DNA from: an uncultured Collinsella sp.
Lineage (GTDB): Bacteria > Actinomycetota > Coriobacteriia > Coriobacteriales > Coriobacteriaceae
Direction: 5' to 3'
Length of the DNA: 27,173 nucleotides
NCBI GenBank assembly: GCA_902478365.1
Contig: CABSKX010000029.1
Location: 1-27,173 of the forward strand
In this document: piece after piece, positions 6,492-13,754 of the stretch
How the letters are laid out: every line of letters begins with the position of its first letter
How positions within the stretch are numbered: position 1 is the first letter of the stretch
Notes under the pieces: generated by a model
The model's database searches: none
Seen by the model: only the letters and a program-made list of their open reading frames with translations
What the model was told of the DNA's origin: nothing
Position numbers and translations under genes: made by a program

Positions 6492-7571
6492 ATGGCAGAT
6501 TCCAAGCAGGCTCCACTCGACGCCGCGGCAGCCGCAAAGGCAGCGTTCGCTTCGGTCCAGGGTAAGCCATTCCCCGATGATATCTTTACGGCTCCCGAGC
6601 TTTGTTGGGCTGTGATCGGGTGCGGCGTTATCGCCAACCAGATGGCCCAGTCTCTAGCTCTTGCCGGCCGCAAGCTTGCGGGCGTCGCAAACCGTACGCT
6701 ATCCAAGGCTCAAGCTTTTGCCGAGCAGTATGGCATCGAGAAGGTCTATGAGACGGTCGAGGACCTCTACGCCGATCCGGATATCGACGCCGTCTATATC
6801 ACCACGCCGCACAACACGCATATCACCTACCTGCGAGCCGCTCTGGCAGCTGGCAAGCACGTGCTCTGCGAAAAGGCCATTACCCTCAACTCTGCCGAGC
6901 TCGACGAGGCCCGTGCCATCGCCGACGAGCACAACGTGGTCCTTATGGACGCCACCACGGTGCTCCACATGCCGCTGTATCAAGAGCTGCGCCGTCGAAT
7001 GGATGCGGGCGAGTTTGGCCGTATGAACCTCGCTCAGCTCAACTTTGGTAGCTACAAGGAGTACGGCGACCTGACCAACCGTTTCTATAATCGCAACCTC
7101 GCTGGCGGTGCCATGCTCGATATTGGCGTATACGCCCTGTCCGTCATGCGCCTGTTTATGGCCAGCCAGCCAGCCGAGGTCGTGTCTCTGGGCAATACCT
7201 GCGAGACTGGCGTTGACGTCGCGGGTGGCATTGTCTGCCGTAATGCTGAGCAGCAGCTGGGCGTTGTGAGCCTTACGCTCCACTCCAAGCAGCCCAAGCG
7301 CTCGGTCATCAGCTTCGATAAGTGCTATATCGAGGTCAACGAGTATCCGCGTGCCGACCATGCGACCATCGTGTGGACTGCGGACGGTCACCGTGAGGAG
7401 GTCCACGCTGGCACCGAGGCATACGCTCTGTGCTACGAGATGGCCGACCTGGAGAAGGCGGTTGCCGGCGATGATTCGAAGCGCGAGCTTCTGGGCTATG
7501 CTTCTGATGTTATGGAGCTGATGACCAAGCTCCGCGCCGACTGGGGAGTCGTGTACCCCGAGGAGGAGTAA
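6492..7571 (+). CDS. Gfo/Idh/MocA family NAD(P)-dependent oxidoreductase
   Basis: This 359-residue cytoplasmic protein has the two-domain fold of the glucose-fructose oxidoreductase family, which oxidises or reduces sugars, inositols or dihydrodiols with NAD(P). After a roughly 35-residue N-terminal extension comes the Rossmann motif VIGCGVIANQ (residues 41-50). YITTPHNTHI and HVLCEKAITLN follow at the cofactor face, and the C-terminal domain has NRNLAGGAMLDIGVYAL, resembling dihydrodiol-dehydrogenase-like members. The usual CEKP motif reads CEKA here, an unusual change next to the conserved Lys. The ribosome-binding site CAGGAGA precedes the ATG. It overlaps closely with a DeoR-family gene (three-base gap), suggesting a sugar or polyol substrate. 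The exact substrate cannot be told. Confidence 0.9.
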   Translation: MADSKQAPLDAAAAAKAAFASVQGKPFPDDIFTAPELCWAVIGCGVIANQMAQSLALAGRKLAGVANRTLSKAQAFAEQYGIEKVYETVEDLYADPDIDAVYITTPHNTHITYLRAALAAGKHVLCEKAITLNSAELDEARAIADEHNVVLMDATTVLHMPLYQELRRRMDAGEFGRMNLAQLNFGSYKEYGDLTNRFYNRNLAGGAMLDIGVYALSVMRLFMASQPAEVVSLGNTCETGVDVAGGIVCRNAEQQLGVVSLTLHSKQPKRSVISFDKCYIEVNEYPRADHATIVWTADGHREEVHAGTEAYALCYEMADLEKAVAGDDSKRELLGYASDVMELMTKLRADWGVVYPEEE

Positions 7572-7574
7572 GCG

Positions 7575-8321
7575 ATGCTTGCGGAAGATAGGCTCAACGC
7601 GATCGTGACGATGGTGCAGCAGGCCGGCTCGGTTACCGTGCCGGAGCTTGCTGAAGCCCTGGGCGTGACGGCGTCTACCATTCGGCGCGACCTGCAGGCG
7701 CTCGACCGTGCACACCGTATCGCCAAGGTGCACGGAGGCGCGACGAGTCTGGAGCGTGCGCACGTGACGCGCGACCTGACGATCAACGAGCGCAGTGATC
7801 TCCATAACGATGACAAGGAGCGCATCTGCGCCCGTGCGGCGGCGCTTGTGGAGCCCGAGAGCTTTGTGTACATCGATTCAGGTTCGACGACGCTTAGGCT
7901 CATCGAGCATCTTCCGCGCCTTGAGGGCGTCACCTATGTGACCGACTCCGTGCTCCATGCTCAGCATCTCGCTCTGCGCGGCATGCGCACCGTGGTGCTG
8001 GGCGGCGAGCTCAAGCCCGAGACCGAGGCGCTCGTCGGTCCCGACGCCTTGGCAACCCTGGACCGCTATAACTTCAACTGCGGCTTTTGGGGTTCCAATG
8101 GCATCGCCGCCGAGCAAGGTCTCACCACACCGGATATCGAGGAAGCGCAAGTCAAGCGTATCTCGATGCGCCATACCGCCAAACGCTTCGTAATCTCAGA
8201 CGCCAGCAAATTCGGCATGGTGGCGCCCGTCAAGTTCGCGGACTTCCGCGACGCAACGATTATTACCGCGGGCGAGGTGCCAGCCAAGTACCAGTCGATG
8301 GACAACGTCATCACGGTCTAG
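7575..8321 (+). CDS. DeoR family transcriptional regulator
   Basis: The 248-residue protein is a classical DeoR-type regulator, usually a repressor that senses a phosphorylated sugar. The N-terminal winged helix-turn-helix runs from about residue 5 to 58 (SVTVPELAEALGVTASTIRR, then DLQAL and KVHGGA, all signature elements). The C-terminal effector domain has YIDSGSTTLRLIEHL, the conserved sugar-phosphate-binding start, and later VVLGGELKPETEALVGPDA and FVISDASKFG. Its ribosome-binding site GGAGGAG lies in the last codons of the upstream oxidoreductase gene, only three bases separate them, and a terminator follows. Control of this same pair through the upstream AT-rich region is likely. Confidence 0.93.
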   Translation: MLAEDRLNAIVTMVQQAGSVTVPELAEALGVTASTIRRDLQALDRAHRIAKVHGGATSLERAHVTRDLTINERSDLHNDDKERICARAAALVEPESFVYIDSGSTTLRLIEHLPRLEGVTYVTDSVLHAQHLALRGMRTVVLGGELKPETEALVGPDALATLDRYNFNCGFWGSNGIAAEQGLTTPDIEEAQVKRISMRHTAKRFVISDASKFGMVAPVKFADFRDATIITAGEVPAKYQSMDNVITV

Positions 8322-8360
8322 CGACAGGGCAAGGTCAAAACCATTTAGGTTCCTCAATAG

Positions 8361-8401
8361 AAAAGCGGCAACACCCTCGATGGGCGATGCCGCTTTTGTT
8401 G
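8361..8401 (+). terminator. Rho-independent terminator after the DeoR gene
   Basis: AAAAGCGGCA (8361-8370) pairs with TGCCGCTTTT (8388-8397), with an inner CCC/GGG pairing around TCGA. The T-run is part of the right arm. The A-run on the left means it could also work on the opposite strand. Confidence 0.9.
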
Positions 8402-8412
8402 TCTGCCGTTTT

Positions 8413-8630
8413 GTCTAAATCTGTAACAACTAGACCGTTAAAAGTGGGCTAGGTGTTACAGATTGAGATACTTCCGAACCTTGCCGTCCCTTTGTCTCGA
8501 TCTGTAACATCTGGGACCGATTTTGACGAGTTATTGTTACAGATTGAGATTTTCCCTTGAGGGGGATTCGAATGTCTCGATCTGTAACGGATAGACCGGA
8601 AAATGGGTTCTAACTGTTACAGATCGAGAC
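8413..8630. repeat. Array of three 57-bp palindromic repeats
   Basis: Three units of equal length lie at 8413-8469, 8494-8550 and 8574-8630, separated by 24 and 23 bases of unrelated sequence. Each starts with a version of GTCTCGATCTGTAACA and ends with its inverse, TGTTACAGATTGAGA or a close variant. The centres also share a (T)AGACCG-like core followed by an A- or T-rich run, so these are diverged copies of one element rather than simple hairpins. They fill the convergent interval between the DeoR gene and the RluA gene. The pattern resembles clustered REP/BIME elements. It is not CRISPR-like: arms are palindromic, units diverge and no cas gene is present. Confidence 0.85.
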
Positions 8631-8678
8631 GTTTTGGGACCGCGGCTGAGCCATTGCGGCAAAGCCACCACAAAGGTG

Positions 8679-8700
8679 CCTGCCCTTTTTGGCAGGTTTT
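8679..8700. terminator. Hairpin between array and RluA gene, possible terminator
   Basis: CCTGCC (8679-8684) pairs with GGCAGG (8691-8696), followed on the + strand by TTTT. It lies directly after the stop of the minus-strand pseudouridine synthase gene. The T-run favours + strand termination, but the hairpin may also end the minus-strand transcript. Confidence 0.6.
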
Positions 8701-9358
8701 AGGGCTCCCAGGGGCAGGGGGCTTCGATGTGGATGTGCTCACCGGTTACGGGATGCGTAAAGGACACGCTGTGGGCATGGAGCATCAGGCCGCAGGGGCG
8801 CGGCGTTCCGTACAGGTCGTCGCCAACCAGGGGATGGCGCTCGCTTGCCAGATGCACACGGATTTGGTGCTTGCGGCCGGTGAGCAGCTCGACATCGATA
8901 TACGAGCGCGTGGGCAGGCCACGACGGCTCTTAAGACGCTTGAGCACCTTCACGCGCGTCTGAGACGGCTTGCCGCTGGCGCCGACGCGCATCTTGCGGC
9001 TGTCGTGACGGTCGCGGGCGATGGGCTTGTCGATGAGCTTTTCGTTCCAGTCGATTTTGCCTTCGGCGAGCGCCAGATAGTGCTTTTCGAAAGCGTGGTC
9101 GATCACCATCTGGTCAAAGGCGGGCTGCGTCTGCTTGTCGAGCGAGAACAACACCACGCCGGTGGTGTCGCGGTCCAGGCGGTTGAGCGGCTGCATGTCG
9201 GTCGCGGCAAAGCCGTCGCCCATCGCCAGCAGCAGGTCGCTGGCGTAGTCGGTGAGCGTGCGCTCGCCGGTGCCGTCGCCGTGGACGATCATGCCGGCGG
9301 GCTTGTCGATGGCCATGAGCCAGGCGTCGCAGTAGAGGACTTGAGGTTCTTCGTTCAC
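8699..9358 (-). CDS. RluA family RNA pseudouridine synthase
   Basis: This 219-residue enzyme converts uridine to pseudouridine in rRNA or tRNA. The catalytic motif LNRLDRDTTGVVLF at about residues 58-71 contains the essential Asp (RLDRDTTG); the first His of the usual HRLD is Asn. VHGDGTGERTLTDYA and LLTGRKHQIRVHLAS (about residues 158-172) are further family motifs. It has no N-terminal S4 domain, so it is the short, RluA/TruC-like form. The start is GTG with GAAAGG upstream. It sits 15 bases after the U32-family gene on the same strand, so the two are probably co-transcribed. The exact target uridine cannot be determined from sequence alone. Confidence 0.92.
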   Translation of the reverse strand: MNEEPQVLYCDAWLMAIDKPAGMIVHGDGTGERTLTDYASDLLLAMGDGFAATDMQPLNRLDRDTTGVVLFSLDKQTQPAFDQMVIDHAFEKHYLALAEGKIDWNEKLIDKPIARDRHDSRKMRVGASGKPSQTRVKVLKRLKSRRGLPTRSYIDVELLTGRKHQIRVHLASERHPLVGDDLYGTPRPCGLMLHAHSVSFTHPVTGEHIHIEAPCPWEP

Positions 9359-9373
9359 GTGTAAGCCTTTCGG

Positions 9374-11866
9374 TTAGCTGATTCCCACAAACATGCAGCC
9401 CGAGGTCGCCCCGCGCAGACGGGCGGCGGGCTTACGGCCCGCCTGCGCCGCTTCGACGGCACGACGGACGCGGGCGACGGCACGGCTCACCTCATCCGTC
9501 TCGAGCAACGTTCCGTCAACCATGAGACGACGCACACCGGCATCGAGCAGCTGAGGAACCTGCGGCGTGAGGTCGATGGGGTAGGCATCGTACAGGCGAG
9601 AGCGGCCGTGGATGTCGGTGCGGACGGGCATGACCTTTCCGTCGATATTCTTGAGCGAGAGCTTGCGGGCACGCAGACGGCAGTTGACACAATCGTGGAT
9701 GCAGCCGTTGGCAACCTGCAGAATGCAGTGTTCGCTCGTCATAACGCGCGGACGGCCAAAGACGGTGATGCCCAGAGCCGCGGGCGCGGCGGCGCCGAGC
9801 GAGGCAATCTCGTCGAGCGTGATCTCGGGCGAGAGCCAAAATGCGCCGGCTCCGCGCTCGGCAAGCGCCTCCATGCAGGGTATGTTGTGCACCGGCAGGC
9901 AAGAGCGAATCTCGGCCGTGGCGCCGGCATGCGCGGCTACGGCGAGCTCGGAGATATTGCCGACGGCGACGGTGGCTCCGGCATTGATCCAAGGATCGAC
10001 GCGCTCGTGGTCGACGGCGCGGCAGACCTCGTCGAGTACGGGCACGATACCCTGCTCAAATGCATCGGCAGGGGAGAGTCCGACAGCCTCGAGCGCGTCG
10101 GTGGTCATATAGATGCGCGCGGCGCCCTCGGCGCGAGCCGCCTCGGCGGCTTCGAGCGTGGTGACGGCGGCGCAGATCTGCGGCTCATCGCGGTAATGCT
10201 CGGGCATGGCGCGCGTACATTTGTCGAGCAACGGAATCTCGAGCGTTTTCGCGCGCTCCTCGTACGGCGCCAGAATGGTCTCCTCCAATGCTTTACAGGC
10301 GGCGGCGCGCACCTTGTGCACGGCGGAGAAGCCCATGCCGCAGCCGGCGTCGAGCGAAACGTCAAAGCTCGCAGCCTCAAAGGGCGAGGAACCCATACGG
10401 CCCACATGCTCAACCAGGTCTGCCGCCTCGACGGCGCGAGTCTTGGCGGCCTCGACGGTGAAGCCTGTGGCGGTGGCGGCGAGCGCGGGGTTGTCACAGC
10501 AGGTGAGTGTGACGGTAAACGGCTCGCCCAGGCGCGCCACGACGGACACATCAACAGCTCGGCGGCGCAGCACATCGCGCTTGAGCGCGGCGCCGGCGGC
10601 GTCGATGGCACGCTGACTGCGAATCACGCGGACGCGGCAGCCCTCGGGCATGCTGCGGGGTACGCGACATTCGATGATGTCGCCCGCGGCGGCATCATCG
10701 GCGGCAATGGTGGTCAGGAATTGGTCGAACTCATCGTCGTGGCGAAGCTCCAGCAGGTCGCCCTTGCCCACGGGCTCAAACAGCTCAATACGGGCGATGG
10801 CGGCACGGCGACGGCGGTCGTCGGGCTTGAGGCCGCGCACATCGCGGTTGGCCGGGCGGCTGCCCAGCACCGTGCCCACGATCTGGCCGCGGTTGTTGGA
10901 ACGCTCGTAGCTCATCATCTCGTCGCCCGAGGTGCCGTCCTGATAGGCGTGCGTAAAGTCGCGGTTGAAGCAGCGCTTGAGCTGGCGCTGGCGGGCGGCT
11001 TCCTCGTCCTTGGCAACGGCGACCCCTGCCAGCATGTCATCAATTTCGTGACGATACACATCAACGATGGAGTACACGTAATCGGGCGCCTTCATGCGGC
11101 CCTCGAGCTTGAGCGATGCGGCACCGGCGTCATACAGACGGCGAACAAGCTGCGAAGTGTTGGTGTCGCGCGGGCATAGCGCACGCTCGCGGCCGGCGGG
11201 GGAGAGCGCGCGGCCGTTCTCGTCGATCAGCTCGTAAGGCAGGCGACAGGGCTGAGCGCACATGCCGCGGTTGGCCGAGCGGCCCGCCATGGCAAAGCTC
11301 GACAGCAGGCACAGACCCGAGTAGCAAAAGCAGATGGCGCCGTGGCTAAAGACCTCAAGGTCCACATCGGGCGCGGCATCGTGAATGGCGGCAATCTCGT
11401 CGATGGAAAGCTCGCGCGAGAGGGTCACGCGGTCGGCGCCCTGCTCGCGGCACCAAAGGGTTCCGCGGTCATCGTGGATGTTTGCTTGGGTTGAGATGTG
11501 CGTCTCGATGCCGGGCATGGTGCGCTTGACCTCAAAGAACAGACCCCAGTCCTGGATGATGAAGGCGTCGGCGCCCAGCGTGGAGCAGCGATGGATGAGT
11601 TGCAGCGCATCGCCCATCTCGGACTGCTTGATGACGATGTTGACCGTGACGTAGACGCGCGACCCGGCCAGGTGTGCAGCACGGCAGGCCTGCTCAAAGG
11701 CCTCGTCGGTAAAGTTGGTGGCCTTGCGGCGGGCGTTGAAGCTTCCCATGCCGCAGTAGATGGCGTCTGCCCCGGCAGCGAGTGCGGCGGCAAAGGGCTC
11801 CGGGCCTCCGGCGGGGGCCAAGAGCTCGGGTCTGCGGTTGGTGGTTCGACTGGCGGTTGCGGTCAT
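9374..11866 (-). CDS. U32 family peptidase-like protein (RlhA/TrhP-type RNA hydroxylation)
   Basis: The protein is long (830 residues) with an N-terminal TIM-barrel U32 domain beginning PELLAPAGGPEPFAAALAAG (residues 13-32). The U32 signature spans about residues 173-211: FSHGAICFCYSGLC, then SANRGMCAQPCRLPY, with Cys that in relatives bind an iron-sulphur cluster. U32 proteins were named collagenases, but E. coli members RlhA and TrhP hydroxylate 23S rRNA C2501 and tRNA U34. The size and the DUF3656-like middle suggest the RlhA branch. A further Cys cluster, CIHDCVNCR, lies near residue 730. It starts with ATG behind GGCAGGA. The downstream pseudouridine synthase supports an RNA-modification role, but peptidase-like alternatives are not excluded. 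Confidence 0.88.
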   Translation of the reverse strand: MTATASRTTNRRPELLAPAGGPEPFAAALAAGADAIYCGMGSFNARRKATNFTDEAFEQACRAAHLAGSRVYVTVNIVIKQSEMGDALQLIHRCSTLGADAFIIQDWGLFFEVKRTMPGIETHISTQANIHDDRGTLWCREQGADRVTLSRELSIDEIAAIHDAAPDVDLEVFSHGAICFCYSGLCLLSSFAMAGRSANRGMCAQPCRLPYELIDENGRALSPAGRERALCPRDTNTSQLVRRLYDAGAASLKLEGRMKAPDYVYSIVDVYRHEIDDMLAGVAVAKDEEAARQRQLKRCFNRDFTHAYQDGTSGDEMMSYERSNNRGQIVGTVLGSRPANRDVRGLKPDDRRRRAAIARIELFEPVGKGDLLELRHDDEFDQFLTTIAADDAAAGDIIECRVPRSMPEGCRVRVIRSQRAIDAAGAALKRDVLRRRAVDVSVVARLGEPFTVTLTCCDNPALAATATGFTVEAAKTRAVEAADLVEHVGRMGSSPFEAASFDVSLDAGCGMGFSAVHKVRAAACKALEETILAPYEERAKTLEIPLLDKCTRAMPEHYRDEPQICAAVTTLEAAEAARAEGAARIYMTTDALEAVGLSPADAFEQGIVPVLDEVCRAVDHERVDPWINAGATVAVGNISELAVAAHAGATAEIRSCLPVHNIPCMEALAERGAGAFWLSPEITLDEIASLGAAAPAALGITVFGRPRVMTSEHCILQVANGCIHDCVNCRLRARKLSLKNIDGKVMPVRTDIHGRSRLYDAYPIDLTPQVPQLLDAGVRRLMVDGTLLETDEVSRAVARVRRAVEAAQAGRKPAARLRGATSGCMFVGIS

Positions 11867-11891
11867 ATCCTGCCTTTCAAAATGCTCAGAT

Positions 11892-11922
11892 ATTCAAAAG
11901 TATAGTGGTGCTGTTGCGGCAG
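11892..11922 (-). promoter_or_regulatory. Candidate promoter of the U32 gene
   Basis: On the minus strand TATACT (complement of 11899-11904) is a good -10 hexamer about 33 bases before the ATG at 11866. No strong -35 lies at the right distance. The short leader contains the GGCAGGA ribosome-binding site. Confidence 0.4.
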
Positions 11923-11970
11923 ACGAGCCCTGTGGCCCAAGCAGGATAAAGTCTTCAGCAGCCCTTGCAG

Positions 11971-12045
11971 CAAAAATGATCCGTTTCCCTCCGTCCCCTA
12001 TGGATCGCCTGATTCGATGGGGACGGAGGGAAACGGATCATTTTG
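11971..12045. repeat. Perfect 26-bp inverted repeat element (MITE/REP-like)
   Basis: The left arm 11973-11998 (AAAATGATCCGTTTCC then CTCCGTCCCC) is the exact reverse complement of 12019-12044, with a 20-base loop. The left arm with two extra bases recurs as a solo copy at 12706-12733. A perfect 26-bp pairing next to moderately conserved DNA suggests recent mobility. The right arm carries GGGGACGGA, related to the GGGGACAGA core at 6219-6259. No transposase or target-site duplication is evident. Confidence 0.85.
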
Positions 12046-12126
12046 AGCTTCACCGTCCGGTCGTGCCGTTCAGCGGCTGACAGGCGCCGTTGGGCGATAA
12101 AATATTCTCGCAACGTGATAATAATC

Positions 12127-12160
12127 TTGCATCGCGCGGAAACCTTGGGTACTATCCCAA
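12127..12160 (+). promoter_or_regulatory. ridA promoter with palindrome over the -10 box
   Basis: TTGCAT (12127-12132) and TACTAT (12150-12155) are separated by 17 bases, a near-consensus sigma-70 promoter. TTGGG (12145-12149) and CCCAA (12156-12160) form an inverted repeat around the -10 box and could be an operator. Transcription would start near 12162. Confidence 0.7.
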
Positions 12161-12164
12161 ATCA

Positions 12165-12212
12165 AGCGCGGTGTTCAGACCGAATTGTGCCTCCCGGTGT
12201 GAACGCCGCGCT
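12165..12212 (+). promoter_or_regulatory. 5' stem-loop in the ridA leader
   Basis: AGCGCGGTGTTCA (12165-12177) pairs with TGAACGCCGCGCT (12200-12212) over 13 positions, one being a G-U pair, with a 22-base loop. It would lie at the very 5' end of the transcript from the promoter above. Such a structure could protect the mRNA or regulate it. Confidence 0.6.
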
Positions 12213-12244
12213 CATGCTCTCTATCTGATCGTAAGGAGAAAAAC

Positions 12245-12622
12245 ATGAGCAAGACCGTCGTGTCTTCCGATAACGCACCTGCAGCCATCGGCCCGTATTC
12301 CCCCGGCATCCAGACCGGCAACATGGTGTTCCTGTCCGGCCAGCTGGGCATCGACCCCGCAACCGGCAAGATGCCCGAGGGCGTCGAGGCCCAGGCTAAG
12401 CAGTCCCTTGCTAACGTCGAGGCTCTGCTGACCGCTGCCGGCGCCACCTTTGCCGATGTCGTCAAGACCACGGTCTACCTGGCCGACATCGCCGACTTCG
12501 CTGCCGTGAACGAGATCTACGCTTCCAAGTTCGAGGCTCCGTTCCCCGCGCGCAGCGCTTTCCAGGTTGCCGCTCTTCCGGCCGGCGGTCTGGTCGAGAT
12601 CGAGGTCGTCGCCGCTCTCTAA
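12245..12622 (+). CDS. ridA: RidA family reactive enamine/imine deaminase
   Basis: RidA hydrolyses 2-aminoacrylate and related enamines or imines released by PLP enzymes, preventing damage to other enzymes. The 125-residue protein has APAAIGPYSPGIQTGNMVFL near the N-terminus, SGQLGIDPATG, and the C-terminal PARSAFQVAALPAGGLVEIE. Arg103 corresponds to the catalytic carboxylate-binding Arg105 of E. coli RidA, and the following Glu-containing strand is also conserved. The ribosome-binding site TAAGGAG precedes the ATG. It has its own promoter and terminator, so it is monocistronic. It lies next to the purine locus; a role in detoxifying aminoacrylate from purine or amino-acid breakdown is possible but unproven. 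Confidence 0.95.
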   Translation: MSKTVVSSDNAPAAIGPYSPGIQTGNMVFLSGQLGIDPATGKMPEGVEAQAKQSLANVEALLTAAGATFADVVKTTVYLADIADFAAVNEIYASKFEAPFPARSAFQVAALPAGGLVEIEVVAAL

Positions 12623-12651
12623 GACGTTGGCGAAAACAAAACATGACATGC

Positions 12652-12692
12652 AAAAAAGACCCTGCAGTGCGTGTGAACTGCAGGGTCTTTTG
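12652..12692. terminator. Bidirectional terminator between ridA and the YheO-like gene
   Basis: A 15-bp perfect stem (AAAAGACCCTGCAGT at 12654-12668 with ACTGCAGGGTCTTTT at 12677-12691) has A-runs on the left and T-runs on the right. It lies between convergent genes and can serve both. Confidence 0.93.
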
Positions 12693-12705
12693 TCAAGCGA
12701 TGCGA

Positions 12706-12733
12706 CAAAAATGATCCGTTTCCCTCCGTCCCC
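12706..12733. repeat. Solo copy of the 28-bp CAAAAATGATCCG repeat
   Basis: Identical over 28 bases to 11971-11998, in the same orientation, with unrelated flanks. It has no inverted partner nearby. It lies between the terminator and the stop of the YheO-like gene. Confidence 0.85.
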
Positions 12734-12745
12734 AAGGGTTAACGT

Positions 12746-13453
12746 TTAGCCTTCCTTGCGGACTTTTTGCAGGTAGCGGTAGACGCTGGGCTCCGAGATG
12801 CCCAGCGCGGTGGCGGCGCAGGCCACGGCGCCCTTGAGCATGAACACCCCGTTGCCGTTGAGGTGGCGAATAACGTCCACGCGGTCGCTCTGACCAAGCG
12901 ACGCTACATCCAGCCCGCGCGCGCTCAGCAACTCGGTAATGCTGCGGTCGATGAGCTCCTGTGTAGACTCCGAAAGACTTTCGACTTCGATAGACGCAGG
13001 CTCCGCCTGCCTAGGCACAGCGTCGAAGCAAGCCATGAGCTGCTGCGCCATGGCGTTGATGGAGCGTACCGTGGAAAGATCGGTGTTGACGCAGAGCATA
13101 CCGACGATCTCGACATTCTCGCGGATAAAGTACGTCGCTGACTCCAATGTCTTGCCACCGGCACCGCGGCCCTCGTAGCCCGTAATAAACGGCAGGTCGC
13201 GATACTTGGCGTCGTGCATGATCTTGAGCGCCAGGTCGGTGGCGGGACCGCCGACCTTGCGACCGCTCACGATGCCGTTGCGAATATCGACGATGGCGTG
13301 GTCGGGATCCGAGAAATCGTGCAGCACGATTTCGCTGTTTTTGCCGAGTATCTGCTCCAGGAAATCGACCATCGGCAAAAAGCGACGTACGGTCTCGTTC
13401 ACGGGCAACTCCTTGGGGTGAAATCGGAAATGTTCATAACAATTTTTTCTCAT
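12746..13453 (-). CDS. YheO/DauR-like PAS-HTH transcriptional regulator
   Basis: This regulator resembles E. coli DauR (YheO). With the ATG at 13453 it has 235 residues, close to the family size. The N-terminal YheO-type PAS domain covers about residues 25-135: LGKNSEIVLHDFSDPDHAIV, then GGPATDL, YRDLPFITGYEGRGAGGKTL, and VEIVGMLCVNTDLS. The C-terminal helix-turn-helix includes GNGVFMLKGAVACAATALGI followed by SEPSVYRYLQKVRK. The frame is open to a TTG at 13543, but that start has no ribosome-binding site. GAGG lies 14 bases before the chosen ATG, which is rather far. It is divergent from the permease of the purine locus, so control of that locus is a reasonable inference; the ligand is not known. 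Confidence 0.87.
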   Translation of the reverse strand: MRKNCYEHFRFHPKELPVNETVRRFLPMVDFLEQILGKNSEIVLHDFSDPDHAIVDIRNGIVSGRKVGGPATDLALKIMHDAKYRDLPFITGYEGRGAGGKTLESATYFIRENVEIVGMLCVNTDLSTVRSINAMAQQLMACFDAVPRQAEPASIEVESLSESTQELIDRSITELLSARGLDVASLGQSDRVDVIRHLNGNGVFMLKGAVACAATALGISEPSVYRYLQKVRKEG

Positions 13454-13597
13454 GGTAACACGCCATTCCTCATCTCGTATATTCGCAGGTACATTGCGTA
13501 ATACAGACGAGCGGTAGGAATTCGGCGGTAAACGGTCGACCAAAAGAAAAGTTAGATGTTATTTTGACCAGACACTTTCTTGACCTGCGGAAATGCA

Positions 13598-13659
13598 TTG
13601 TCTCAGCTCAAGAATAGTCTGATAACAAAAAATTATTATTGAGAATGAGAATCATCTTT
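13598..13659 (+). promoter_or_regulatory. Permease promoter with a Fur-like box
   Basis: TTGTCT (13598-13603) and GATAAC (13621-13626) are 17 bases apart and form a plausible promoter. Just downstream, GAGAATGAGAATCATCTTT (13641-13659) agrees with the 19-base Fur consensus GATAATGATAATCATTATC at 14 positions by eye. TTGACC also occurs twice, at 13564 and 13580, 16 bases apart. Iron-dependent control of a locus rich in Fe-S proteins would make sense, but the regulator is a guess. The rest of the divergent interval 13454-13754 shows nothing further. Confidence 0.45.
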
Positions 13660-13754
13660 AATACGATATGCAACGAAGGCACAACCTCAACCCCGCACTG
13701 CGTCACAATAGAGCGTTAGATGCGAAAACAACTATTTCGAGGATTGGTGGTCAA

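Noticed and set aside
8413..8630. CRISPR array
   Set aside because: Units are long palindromes that diverge from each other, only three exist, and no cas genes are near.
13454..13543. Longer start for the YheO-like regulator at TTG 13543
   Set aside because: No ribosome-binding site; the 235-residue version from 13453 fits the family length better.
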